Below are positions 16,795-25,190 of a DNA stretch of 64,000 nt, piece by piece. Where the stretch lies: assembly GCF_025567165.1 (NCBI RefSeq), contig NZ_JAOQKC010000017.1:8623-72622 (forward strand), given 5' to 3'. Within the stretch, counting starts at the first letter, position 1. Each line of letters opens with the position of its first letter. The notes beneath the pieces were generated by a model. The model searched no databases and was not told the DNA's origin. It saw nothing but the letters and a program-made list of their open reading frames with translations. The position numbers and the translations under genes are program-made. Source of the DNA: Laedolimicola ammoniilytica. Lineage in GTDB: Bacteria; Bacillota; Clostridia; Lachnospirales; Lachnospiraceae.

Positions 16795-19368
16795 ATGACT
16801 CGAAAATGGATTTACCCGGTGCTTCTGACCGGACTTTTTGCGCTGCTCATCCATCTGTCCCTTCCGGCGGGCTGCGTCTACGGCTCCACCACGGACTGGC
16901 TGAGCCAGCACACAGCCCTGGCTGAGACCATCCGCACAGCCATGCGGGAGCAGCATACGCTCTTGCCTGCCTACCTGCCTCTGGGCGGCGGCAGCAATGG
17001 ATTTCAGTTTTCTTATTATGGGTATCTGCGCCCGGACATCCTCATTGGCTGTCTTCTGCCCGCAGTCCCCATGTACAAAATCGTCATTGCCTATGCGCTG
17101 GGCGGCTGCCTCTTAAGCGTGCTGCTCTTCTATCTGCTGCTCCGACGGCACCGGCTGTCCGGCTTTGACTCCTTTATGGGAAGCGTCCTCTTTCTGACCG
17201 CTTCCTGTTTTTTCCATACTCATCGGCAGCTCATGTTCGTAAATTATATGCCGTTTCTGCTGCTGGCCCTTTTATCTGTGAAAAAGAGCCCCCGACGGAT
17301 GCCGGCCCTGCTGCCGCTGTGGATGCTGCTGATCTGCCTCCACAGCTTCTACTATGCCCCGGCCTGCTTCGTGGTCATCGGCTGGTACTGGGCCTGGCTG
17401 TCCGGTCGATATTTCTTCAAGCCCTGGTTTGTCTCCTGCGCCCTGGGCGGCTTTCTGGCTTTTGCACTTCTTTTGCCCACCGGCCTGTCCCTTCTGGAGC
17501 ACCGGCGCGCCTCGGCTTCGGGGGATGCGGGATTAACCACTTTTTTTGAAGATTTCCAGTCCCTGCTTTACAGCTCCTACGGGCTGGGCGTGACCCTTAT
17601 CGTCCTGTATCTGGTGGTGCTGGGCGTGGCCATCCGGAAGTATCGGGCCGTCAGCCTGATCTTTTTGCTGCTGTTCCTCTGGGGCGGGATCTCCTACCTC
17701 CTGAACGCCACCCTTTACGCCCGGGCGAAGATTCTGATGCCGTTTCTGCCGCTGCTTCTGCTCCACTGCGCGCTGATTCTGTCGGATCTGAAAAACGGTC
17801 GCGTGAGCTTCCGGCTCTGGCCGTTCCCATTGCTATTTGCGGTCATTTTCCGCTACCTGCATAAGAGCTACTGGACGCTGGTACAGGCGGACTTTCTCTT
17901 TCTGCTGGCTGTGGTGCTGCTGGCCATGGCAGTCAGTGAGGATCGGGCCGAAGCTTCCGAAGGCGCTGCCCCTGTGGCAGGTTCGGGACTTCGCTATCTG
18001 TTGTCCCGCTTCGCGTTTCTCTGTCTCCTGATTATGCCCTGTCTCTTCTTCCTTCGCTCGGCTTCGAAGGAAAAATTTGTCACCCAGGCTGATATGGATG
18101 CCGCCATTGAAAAACCTGCCCTGACCCTGTATACGGACTCCCTGTACCGCTATGATTCTCTGGTTCATCCGTTAGTCAACGGTAACCGGGACGCGTCATC
18201 CGTCCGCAGTAAGAGCTCCATGTACTCGTCGGTCTACAGTAATGAATACTCCCGAGTGTACTATGACTACCTGAAAACCCCGGTGCAGATTAATAACCGG
18301 CTGGCCATCCTGACCGCCAACAACCCGTTTCTGCTGAATTTTATGGGCATCCGTTATCTGGAGACCAGCCCATCCCAGGTACCTGCAGGCTACCGGGTGC
18401 TCTGGGAAAATGATACGATGGCTGTCTCGGAAAATGAATCCGTGCTGCCGATGGCCTATCTGACCAGCGATACCATGACCGACACCCTGTTCAACCGAAT
18501 CAAAGGCTGGGAGCAGGCCGAGGCCCTGACCCGCACCACCGTGATTCCGGACGAAGCAGCTGACAGCTCCACCATTTCCGGTAAATCTTCTTCTGAAAAA
18601 GAAGAAGGCTGGCGCACAAAAATCCGGTACTACCAGCCTCTCTGGTCTTCCAAAGAAATCCCGGCCACGGTGCAGCTTGCCGCCTCCGGGGACGCCAAAA
18701 ACCGCTCCTACGATCTCAAGGTCACCCGTGACAGCACCGTGATCCTGAACTTCCAAACCCCCGTTCAGGAACAACTCCTGCTGCTCCGCTTCGACGTGGC
18801 CAACCACACCGGCAAGGCTGTGACTATCACCATCAACGGCGTGAAAAACAAACTGTCCGCACCCGGCGCAGCCTATCCCAACGGAAACGGGACCTTCCAG
18901 TATCAGTTTCTCTCCGCCTCCGTGGACGGCGTGGCAGACTCTGGGCAGGGCATCACAAAATTGAAAATTAAGCTGCCCAAAGGGCATTATACATTGAAAA
19001 ATATCCGGTTCGGTCTCTTAGACGCTTCGGTGTTCCAGGAGAAGGCCTGGACGGCTGTGGAAGCGCTGGACTGCGATACTACGAAAAATGAGATCCTGGC
19101 CTGCAAGGCTTCCGCCGATACGGACTGCTGGTTCGTCACTTCCATTCCCATGCAGAAGGGCATGAAGCTCTATGTGGATGGGGTGGCTACGGAATTGTAT
19201 ACGGTCAATACCGCATTCGCAGGCGCAAAGCTTCCGGCCGGGGAGCATGAGATCCGTCTGTGCCTGACGCCGCCGGGGATGAAGGCCGGAATCGCGATAA
19301 GCGGGCTGGCCGGGCTTGTATGGCTGGCGATTCTGGCGGGGCGGGGATATCGGAAAATCCGAAGGTAA
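16795..19368 (+). CDS. YfhO family membrane protein, probable GT-C glycosyltransferase
   Basis: 857 residues. About twelve hydrophobic helices fill the first 440 residues. A large mostly extracellular domain follows, and the last 30 residues contain one more helix (ISGLAGLVWLAILAG). The first loop has STTDWLSQHT and FQFSYYGYLRPD, the positions where YfhO proteins place their conserved residues. Known: YfhO-like proteins add sugars to lipoteichoic acid or other surface polymer from polyprenyl donors. AAGGAGATTTT precedes the ATG and the gene follows the fucosyltransferase by 39 bp, so they form one transcript. Confidence 0.78.
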   Translation: MTRKWIYPVLLTGLFALLIHLSLPAGCVYGSTTDWLSQHTALAETIRTAMREQHTLLPAYLPLGGGSNGFQFSYYGYLRPDILIGCLLPAVPMYKIVIAYALGGCLLSVLLFYLLLRRHRLSGFDSFMGSVLFLTASCFFHTHRQLMFVNYMPFLLLALLSVKKSPRRMPALLPLWMLLICLHSFYYAPACFVVIGWYWAWLSGRYFFKPWFVSCALGGFLAFALLLPTGLSLLEHRRASASGDAGLTTFFEDFQSLLYSSYGLGVTLIVLYLVVLGVAIRKYRAVSLIFLLLFLWGGISYLLNATLYARAKILMPFLPLLLLHCALILSDLKNGRVSFRLWPFPLLFAVIFRYLHKSYWTLVQADFLFLLAVVLLAMAVSEDRAEASEGAAPVAGSGLRYLLSRFAFLCLLIMPCLFFLRSASKEKFVTQADMDAAIEKPALTLYTDSLYRYDSLVHPLVNGNRDASSVRSKSSMYSSVYSNEYSRVYYDYLKTPVQINNRLAILTANNPFLLNFMGIRYLETSPSQVPAGYRVLWENDTMAVSENESVLPMAYLTSDTMTDTLFNRIKGWEQAEALTRTTVIPDEAADSSTISGKSSSEKEEGWRTKIRYYQPLWSSKEIPATVQLAASGDAKNRSYDLKVTRDSTVILNFQTPVQEQLLLLRFDVANHTGKAVTITINGVKNKLSAPGAAYPNGNGTFQYQFLSASVDGVADSGQGITKLKIKLPKGHYTLKNIRFGLLDASVFQEKAWTAVEALDCDTTKNEILACKASADTDCWFVTSIPMQKGMKLYVDGVATELYTVNTAFAGAKLPAGEHEIRLCLTPPGMKAGIAISGLAGLVWLAILAGRGYRKIRR

Positions 19369-19372
19369 GAAA

Positions 19373-19495
19373 GAATCCTGCTTCGCAGGATTCTCCGCCT
19401 GCGGCGGGTCGCTTTAGCGACATGATTCCTTTCCGCCGCAGTGCGATAATATTTTTATGTAATAGGGGATTCCATAGGAATTTCCTATTACATAA
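19373..19495. repeat. Palindromic intergenic element B
   Basis: Three successive hairpins lie just after the YfhO gene. They are GAATCCTG/CAGGATTC (19375-19395), GTCGC-TTTA-GCGAC followed by ATG (about 19410-19426), and a long stem TTATGTAATAGG...CCTATTACATAA (about 19456-19495). The order (short GC hairpin, ATG, long palindrome) is the same as in elements A and C, although the arm sequences differ. Confidence 0.55.
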
Positions 19496-19496
19496 C

Positions 19497-19552
19497 AAAA
19501 AGAGTATGTAACGCATTCTTACTTTCCTGAAATGGTTACATACTCTTTCTAT
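19497..19552. terminator. Bidirectional terminator between convergent genes
   Basis: AAAGAGTATGTAAC (19499-19512) pairs perfectly with GTTACATACTCTTT (19535-19548), flanked by A-rich sequence on the left and CTATTTT on the right. It separates the plus-strand YfhO gene from the convergent ABC-transporter operon and can serve both. Confidence 0.7.
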
Positions 19553-19576
19553 TTTCCATATTCTCTTTCTTCGCTT

Positions 19577-20386
19577 TTACTGTGCCGCGTCGGAAAGCAG
19601 GATCCGGTCATTGTCCAGCTCATGTCCTGCGCCTGCCTTGAAGCGGGTCAGCAGATCTTCCACGGTCATATGCTTTCGCTCTTCTCCGCCCACGTCCAGG
19701 ACGATATTGCCGTCGGCCATCATCAGGGTCCGATTGCCCAGCTCCAGGGCCTGGCGCATGTTGTGGGTGATCATCATGCAGGTGATCTGTTCCTGCTCCA
19801 CGATATCTTTCGTCAGCTGCAGCACCTTCTCCGCTGTCGCCGGATCCAGGGCTGCCGTGTGCTCATCGAGCAGCAGAAGCTTCGGCGTCACTAAGGTTGA
19901 CATCAGTAAGGTCAGCGCCTGACGCTGTCCGCCGGAGAGCAGGCCGACCGGCTGCTTCATCCGGTCTTCCAGTCCCATATTTAGCAGGGACAGGCGCTCC
20001 CGGAATACTTCTTTATCCTTCTTCGAGATGCGGGAAAAGGCGGAAGTTCCCCTGGATGCACGTAAGTAGGCCAGCGCCAGATTTTCCTCGATGGTCATGC
20101 CCGGGGCCGTTCCCTTCAAGGGATCCTGGAACAGGCGGCCGATGAAGCGACTGCGCTTATACTCCGGCAGGAAGGTGATGTCTTCGCCGTCCACCATCAC
20201 CGCGCCCTCGTCCACATAGAAGCCGCCTGCAATGGCATTGAACAGGGTGGATTTTCCGGCTCCGTTGGAGCCGATGATGGTCACAAAATCCCCGTGATCC
20301 AGATGCAGAGAGAGACCGGACAGGGCGCTCTTCGCATTGACCGTCCCCGGGTTAAAGGTTTTCGATATGTTCTGAATGTCCAGCAT
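19577..20386 (-). CDS. trpZ: ABC transporter ATPase, tryptophan uptake (TrpZ-type)
   Basis: 269-residue ATPase. Walker A is IGSNGAGKST, the signature is LSGGQRQAL, Walker B is LLLLDEHTAAL, and the switch histidine is in MITHN. It hydrolyses ATP to drive import through the upstream permease. Its ATG overlaps the permease stop (TAATG), so translation is coupled. The assignment to tryptophan rests on the UGG-specifier T-box ahead of the operon and on the three-gene set matching TrpXYZ; the ATPase alone would only be called a generic importer subunit. Confidence 0.8.
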   Translation of the reverse strand: MLDIQNISKTFNPGTVNAKSALSGLSLHLDHGDFVTIIGSNGAGKSTLFNAIAGGFYVDEGAVMVDGEDITFLPEYKRSRFIGRLFQDPLKGTAPGMTIEENLALAYLRASRGTSAFSRISKKDKEVFRERLSLLNMGLEDRMKQPVGLLSGGQRQALTLLMSTLVTPKLLLLDEHTAALDPATAEKVLQLTKDIVEQEQITCMMITHNMRQALELGNRTLMMADGNIVLDVGGEERKHMTVEDLLTRFKAGAGHELDNDRILLSDAAQ

Positions 20387-21309
20387 TAGAAACGGCCCCC
20401 TTTCACGGTATGTGCCTTTTTCCGGGCGTTTTTCCGCTTCTGGAAGGCCGCCCAGTTCTTCATGGTCGGGAACGCGATGGCCAGGGCCACGATAATCGCA
20501 GTCACCAGCTTCAGCCCCTGTACCGGCATAATTTTTGTATACAATACAATCGCGTAGATAAAACGATAGATAATCGAACCAATCACAGCCGCCAACGCGC
20601 CTTTTACCACGCTTTTGCGGCCCAGCACGGTCTCACCGATGATCAGACAGGCCAGACCGATGACCACGATTCCGGTGCCGCCGTTGATGTCGGCAGTATT
20701 CTGATACTGGCCCACCATGGCGCCGGAGAGAGCCGTCAGCGCATTGGCCACGCACAGGCCTACGGTGATGGTAAAGGTCGGATTTACCGAAGAAGCACGC
20801 ACCATATCGATATTATCGCCGGTGGCGCGGATGGAGAGACCAAGTCGGGTACTCAGGAACAGCACCAGCAGCACGCCTGCCAGAATCACAACGGTTCCGG
20901 CCAGCAGCACCTCATACCACTGTCCGCCGATGCCGGTTTGCTGGAACAGGGTGAAAATGGTGGCAGTCTTCAGGAGGCTCACATTGGCGCTCCATTTCAT
21001 AACCATCAGGTTAATCGTATATAGTCCCATATTGGTAACGATTCCGGCCAGGATGGACGGTACGCCCAGGCGGGTCTGCTGGAATGCGGTCACGAAACCT
21101 GCGCAGACGCCTGCCGCCATAGCCGCGGGGATGGCCAGGAACGGATGTCCGGCTGCCGCCATGGTGACGGATACCGCCGTGCCCAGTACGAAGCAGCCGT
21201 CGGTGGTCATATCGGCAATGTCCAATACACGGAAGCTTAAGAACAGGGCCATGGGGATCAACGCGTACAGGAAGCCCAATTCCAGGGCCGTTTGTAAAAT
21301 ATGTAACAC
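20386..21309 (-). CDS. trpY: ABC transporter permease, tryptophan uptake (TrpY-type, GTG start)
   Basis: About 307 residues with eight or nine hydrophobic helices and the branched-chain/sugar-permease style block DIADMTTDGCFVLG near the N-terminus. The frame opens at an ATG at 21327, but that ATG lies beside a GGAGG that sits seven bases before a GTG at 21309. I therefore take GTG as the start, giving VLHILQTALELG as the N-terminal helix. Middle gene of the three-gene importer. The fold matches permeases working with ABC_sub_bind (PF04392) binding proteins. Confidence 0.8.
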   Translation of the reverse strand: MLHILQTALELGFLYALIPMALFLSFRVLDIADMTTDGCFVLGTAVSVTMAAAGHPFLAIPAAMAAGVCAGFVTAFQQTRLGVPSILAGIVTNMGLYTINLMVMKWSANVSLLKTATIFTLFQQTGIGGQWYEVLLAGTVVILAGVLLVLFLSTRLGLSIRATGDNIDMVRASSVNPTFTITVGLCVANALTALSGAMVGQYQNTADINGGTGIVVIGLACLIIGETVLGRKSVVKGALAAVIGSIIYRFIYAIVLYTKIMPVQGLKLVTAIIVALAIAFPTMKNWAAFQKRKNARKKAHTVKGGRF

Positions 21310-21403
21310 AGGAACACCTCCATACATAAAGATGGGCAGGACAGCCGCATTTTAGAGATTGCCGCTGTCCTGCTTTCTTGTCTCTTCTTATTTAAAATCT
21401 TTT

Positions 21404-22468
21404 TTATTCCTCAGTGGTCTGAACCTCTACGACAGTTCCCATATCATTGAATACGGAGTAATCGATGCCAAGAGTCGCTGCTGTCTCCGTGTTGACGGTG
21501 ATGATGCCGCCCTCTGTTACGTAGTAGTCCTCCAGGCCGTCCATGCCCTCTGTCATAGCGGTGTATGCCAGGTCAGCCGTCTGAGCGCCAAGGTCTGTGT
21601 AGTTCACGCCGCAGGTGGCGAACGCGCCGTTTCTTACGAAGGAATCTGCTCCGGTGTAGTGCGGGATGCCAGCCTTTGCAAGATCCTCATAGATAGCCAG
21701 CTCTGCCGCCATGATGACATTGTCGGTCGGTGTGAAGATAGCGTCTACCTTGTCAGCTACCAGAGAGGAGGCCGCTGCGATTACCTCGTCGTTGGTATTG
21801 GCCGGCTGCTCGGTGTAATTGATGCCTTTTTCCTCCAGGTATGCCTTTGCGTCCGCAATCGGCTTTGTGGAGTTGGCCTCAGACAGGGAGTACAGAAGGC
21901 CTACCTTCTGGATGTCCGGGTTCTGGGCAAACATCATTTCCATAATCTTATTGGTATCCAGAGCGTCGCTGGTTCCTGTTACGTAGTCGATGCCGGTCAG
22001 CTCTGCTGCCTCCGGGTCAGAAATTGCCGCGAAGATCACCGGCGTCTGGGTATCCTGAGCGCATACAGTCATGACCTGTGCTGCCAGAGTCGCAATCGGG
22101 ATGATGGCGTCTACACCGTCCGCGATAGCCTGGTCGCCAATCTGCTTCAGGGTCGTCTGGTCGTTCTGTCCGGAATAAATCTCGTAATGGATGGTTACAT
22201 TGTTATCCTTCGCAATCTGGTCCAGCTCTGCCGCTACCGCGTTGGCGATTTCATCCAGGGAAGCGTGATCGAGCTGCTTTACAATGGCTACGTTGTACTC
22301 TGCAGTGTCGCCGGACGCCGCGTCTGTGTCAGCGTCGGTCTCTGCCGCGGTGCTGGAAGCTCCGGTGTCTGCGGAGGTATCGGCCTTGGATCCACATCCT
22401 ACCATGGAAAATGTCAGTGCTGCCGCACAACCAAAAGCTACCAGTTTCTTGAGAGTCATGTTTTTCAT
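21404..22468 (-). CDS. trpX: ABC substrate-binding lipoprotein, tryptophan uptake (TrpX-type)
   Basis: 354 residues from ATG at 22468, where GGAG lies eight bases upstream; an ATG five codons earlier carries that GGAG within it. A signal peptide ends in a lipobox FSMVGCG, so the protein is lipid-anchored outside the membrane. An Asp/Thr/Ala-rich linker follows, then the ABC_sub_bind (PF04392) domain with SGQNDQTTLKQIGD and FAAISDP. It captures the substrate for the permease. It is the first gene after the T-box leader. Similar proteins without a T-box can bind other aromatic or unknown ligands, so tryptophan is inferred from regulation. Confidence 0.82.
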   Translation of the reverse strand: MKNMTLKKLVAFGCAAALTFSMVGCGSKADTSADTGASSTAAETDADTDAASGDTAEYNVAIVKQLDHASLDEIANAVAAELDQIAKDNNVTIHYEIYSGQNDQTTLKQIGDQAIADGVDAIIPIATLAAQVMTVCAQDTQTPVIFAAISDPEAAELTGIDYVTGTSDALDTNKIMEMMFAQNPDIQKVGLLYSLSEANSTKPIADAKAYLEEKGINYTEQPANTNDEVIAAASSLVADKVDAIFTPTDNVIMAAELAIYEDLAKAGIPHYTGADSFVRNGAFATCGVNYTDLGAQTADLAYTAMTEGMDGLEDYYVTEGGIITVNTETAATLGIDYSVFNDMGTVVEVQTTEE

Positions 22469-22576
22469 AATTTTGTTCTCCATTCTTTTTTAATTTAGAT
22501 GGCAGATGTAACAGTCCGCCTTGCCGGAGCTGACTGTCTGGAGGAAAGTATCATTCGTCCTACCCCCGCCAGGTAA

Positions 22577-22689
22577 AGCCTGAGAACACTCCGTGTTCCC
22601 AGGCTCGCGGCTGTTCGCCGCATGTTCAGATATGAATTCAAACTGGCTGATGTGCAAGCACCTCATCCAGTTTGAATTCATATCTGAAC
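22577..22689. repeat. Palindromic intergenic element C
   Basis: Three hairpins in a row. GCCTG-A-GAACAC/GTGTTC-C-CAGGC runs from about 22579 to 22605, and GCGGC-TGTTC-GCCGC from about 22607 to 22621, followed by ATG. Next is a perfect 23-bp stem at 22624-22646 and 22667-22689. The 20-nt loop contains TGTGCAAGCAC, matching the apex of element A. It sits in the untranslated leader between the T-box terminator and trpX. Confidence 0.7.
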
Positions 22690-22704
22690 GCCTGGCTCAT
22701 TAGG

Positions 22705-23003
22705 TATACGAAAAAAACGCCTTTGCCCCATATATATGGGACAAAAGCGTCATATACTTCTGCGATACCACCCAAATTGACATTTCCTGCGAAATGTCCG
22801 CTCGCTACACGTACCATCATACGTGCCCCGATGGATAACGGGTGGGGTCCCGTCAGCTTCTACTTGACCGTCTGCTCGTTCAAAGCCGCCCTCCGAAGTC
22901 CATTCACCGACTGCCTCACGCTCCGTTTCCACCCTCCGGAACTCTCTGTAGATCCGCATCTGTCCGCTACTACTCTTCTTCACAGGTTTCTCTGTTTGAT
23001 GTT
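22705..23003 (-). promoter_or_regulatory. T-box riboswitch, tryptophan specifier (UGG)
   Basis: A roughly 300-nt leader on the minus strand. The T-box reads TGGGTGGTATCGCAGAAG (22775-22758), a close variant of the family consensus. Stem I begins with GAAGAGTAGTAGC and includes AGAGAG. Near its 3' side GTGAATGGACTTCGG puts UGG (22902-22900) in the specifier position, between GAA and AC as in known T-boxes. Uncharged tRNA-Trp would stabilise the antiterminator and let transcription reach trpXYZ. The specifier register is read by eye; folding would confirm it. Confidence 0.85.
22711..22750 (-). terminator. T-box-controlled intrinsic terminator
   Basis: On the minus strand ACGCTTTTGTCCC pairs with GGGGCAAAGGCGT around an ATATATAT loop and is followed by seven Ts. 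It starts just after the T-box sequence, the standard position for the terminator that competes with the antiterminator. Confidence 0.85.
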
Positions 23004-23009
23004 GTTTGT

Positions 23010-23038
23010 ATTATATGCACGTTTTTCCGGTTTGTCAA
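23010..23038 (-). promoter_or_regulatory. Consensus vegetative promoter for the T-box operon
   Basis: TTGACA at 23038-23033, a 17-bp spacer, and TATAAT at 23015-23010: a perfect sigma-A promoter. Initiation would fall near 23003, just ahead of stem I. Constitutive initiation with control by premature termination is the usual T-box arrangement. Confidence 0.9.
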
Positions 23039-23094
23039 TAGTTTTCTAAAAATTTGTTTTATTCGTTTAGCTTATTAAAGTCTTACGCTACCAG

Positions 23095-23144
23095 AAGAGA
23101 GAACTATCCCCGCCAACCTCAGTGAGCGGAGATAGTTTTCTCTT
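23095..23144 (-). terminator. Probable terminator of the second glycan operon
   Basis: AAGAGAAAACTATCTCCGC and GCGGGGATAGTTCTCTCTT form a long, nearly perfect stem with a 12-nt loop just after the last GT2 gene. No strong T-run follows, so efficiency is uncertain, but it separates the operon from the T-box promoter. Confidence 0.5.
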
Positions 23145-23158
23145 CGTCCGTCTGTATT

Positions 23159-24235
23159 CTACTGTCTTTTATACTCTCTCCCGAGATAATAATTCACCTT
23201 AAAGAACACCAGCACCAGCCAGTAACACAGGTTATAATGTCCCGTCCGCATCAGCCACAGATACAGCCGGATGGACACCGACAGCTTATCCATCGTATGC
23301 TCCTCGATGGCCTCCCGAACTTCCGGATCCTCGCAGATTCGTCGCACATTCGCCACCACCGTCCGCCGCCCGGACTTATAATTCCGATAGATCTCATTCT
23401 TCACGGCCAGCACCGCCAGTCCCAGAAAATCATTCCGGATCTGCGCCGTAAAATCATAGACGCCCTTGGCGTCGCTGATGGCCTGCAGCCGCGCTCTCAG
23501 AAGCTTCACCTTCTCGATATAGCCACTGTCATACTGTCCCGTAATCGACTTGTTATTAATCCAATAGTGATAGGGATAAAAATTCTGTACCACGCACAGC
23601 TTCTGCGTATCCAGAAGCACCGGGAACGTAATCTGCATATCCTCCCCCACCGCCACCCGGTCGTCGCAGAACTGCACATTCGCCCGCAGAAGCTCTGTCC
23701 GGAAAATCTTCGTCACCCGGGCCGACTGCAGCGTCCGGCCGAAGAAATAGCCGTCATTGATGAGCGTCGGAAACATCGCTTCCAGAGCCTTCCGGTCATA
23801 GACCTCCTTCTTGAAATTGGAAATTTCATCCCGACCCGGGATCTTCGGATCCTCAAAATCAAAGGTCAGTCCGCAGACCGTCACGTCCGCGTCCTCCCGC
23901 TGGGCCAGTGTCAGCATCCGCTCATACATATCCGGATCAATCCAGTCGTCGCTGTCCACAAAGCCCGTATATTCCCCGGTCGCCAGCGCAAGTCCCGCTT
24001 TCCAGGCGGTCGTCAGGCCGCCGTTTGGCTTGTGAAGCACCCGGATATTCGTGTGCTTCTTCGCATAAGCATCGCACATGGCCCCGGATCCGTCCGTGGA
24101 GCCGTCGTCCACCAGAATAATCTCCAGATCGGCTACAGTCTGATTTAAAATACTGTCCACACAGCGCTTCAGATATTGCTCCACATTGTAGACCGGAACA
24201 ATCACACTCAATCTTTTACTGTTTTTCACTTTCAC
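23159..24235 (-). CDS. GT2 family glycosyltransferase
   Basis: 358 residues. A canonical GT-A N-terminus has SVIVPVYNVEQYL, ILVDDGSTDGS and metal-binding GFVDSDDWIDP; the C-terminal third is helical with a hydrophobic patch typical of EpsJ/CpsJ-like enzymes. The upstream GT2 gene overlaps it by 20 nt. The start is one of two neighbouring GTG codons; the first is given here. It is the last gene of the flippase-linked cluster and probably adds a sugar to the lipid-linked repeat unit. Donor and acceptor are unknown. Confidence 0.82.
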   Translation of the reverse strand: MKVKNSKRLSVIVPVYNVEQYLKRCVDSILNQTVADLEIILVDDGSTDGSGAMCDAYAKKHTNIRVLHKPNGGLTTAWKAGLALATGEYTGFVDSDDWIDPDMYERMLTLAQREDADVTVCGLTFDFEDPKIPGRDEISNFKKEVYDRKALEAMFPTLINDGYFFGRTLQSARVTKIFRTELLRANVQFCDDRVAVGEDMQITFPVLLDTQKLCVVQNFYPYHYWINNKSITGQYDSGYIEKVKLLRARLQAISDAKGVYDFTAQIRNDFLGLAVLAVKNEIYRNYKSGRRTVVANVRRICEDPEVREAIEEHTMDKLSVSIRLYLWLMRTGHYNLCYWLVLVFFKVNYYLGREYKRQ

Positions 24236-25190
24236 TCATCACCTGATTCAATAATTTCCAATAAAGTCCCGGACAGAGCAGAAACAGCCGATAACCAATC
24301 CGCGTCCGCAGCGGAAAATTTCCGTAGCGTCTGACCCGTTTCAGCCCCTGCCGCACCAGATCCCGGATCCAGCGCTGTTCCTCCGGCGTCGCCGCCCGCT
24401 GATCCTGCATTTCAAAATAAATATGGATGCTGCCGTCCGCCAGATCCCGAAGCCCCGGCTCCATCAGATCCACATAGCCCTTCTGTTCAAAGAAATCCAT
24501 CCGCTCCGAGACCGCCCGGATCCAGTCCAGCCGTCTGGGGCTGAAGCTTCTGGTAATACTGTCCACGTTGATAAAATACCCGTACCGCGTGGAGTCCACC
24601 ACAGCAGCCTTCTTCACTCGATCATAGATCCGGTAGGTCGTGGCCTCATCCTCATGAATCCGGCCCGCCGGATAGCGGATTCCCTGAAACAGCTCCCTCC
24701 GGTACAGCTTGTTCCAGGCCACCACAAAACGGGAACCGTCCGGCCCGTACATCCTGTGCAGCATTTCCCGGCCCGTACAGGTCTCCACCGCCCCGGTTCC
24801 CAGCTCCAGGACAGCTTCCCCGCGCACGTAGATCCACCGGCACACACTCAGCTCACTCCCCGTATCCACACAGGCCCGATACAGACATTCCAGAAAATCC
24901 GGCGCCAGATAATCGTCTGAATCCACGAAAGCCAGCCACTGACCCCTGGCCGCGTCAATTCCGGCGTTGCGCGCTCCGGACAGCCCGGCATTTTCCTGAT
25001 GAATCACCCGAATCCGGGCGTCCTGCCCCGCATACGCGTCGCACATGGCCGGGCAGCCGTCCGGCGAACCATCGTCCACCAGAATAATTTCCAGATTCCC
25101 GTATGTCTGCGCCAGCACCGAATCCACACAGCGGCACAGGTATTCCTCTACCTTATAAACAGGAATAATTACTGATATTAAATCATTCAT
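24216..25190 (-). CDS. GT2 family glycosyltransferase
   Basis: 324 residues from ATG at 25190, which overlaps the upstream gene end by 8 nt and has AGAAGGAAG before it. Motifs SVIIPVYKVEEYL, ILVDDGSPDGC and AFVDSDDYLAP define the GT-A domain; RIHEDEATTYRIYD is the conserved acidic element before the C-terminal helices. One of three consecutive GT2 genes that probably arose by duplication and then diverged in the acceptor-binding half. Specificity unknown. Confidence 0.83.
   Translation of the reverse strand: MNDLISVIIPVYKVEEYLCRCVDSVLAQTYGNLEIILVDDGSPDGCPAMCDAYAGQDARIRVIHQENAGLSGARNAGIDAARGQWLAFVDSDDYLAPDFLECLYRACVDTGSELSVCRWIYVRGEAVLELGTGAVETCTGREMLHRMYGPDGSRFVVAWNKLYRRELFQGIRYPAGRIHEDEATTYRIYDRVKKAAVVDSTRYGYFINVDSITRSFSPRRLDWIRAVSERMDFFEQKGYVDLMEPGLRDLADGSIHIYFEMQDQRAATPEEQRWIRDLVRQGLKRVRRYGNFPLRTRIGYRLFLLCPGLYWKLLNQVMSESEKQ

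Noticed and set aside
22638..22983. Short minus-strand frames in the trp leader
   Set aside because: They cross the T-box, specifier and terminator elements, so they are not proteins.
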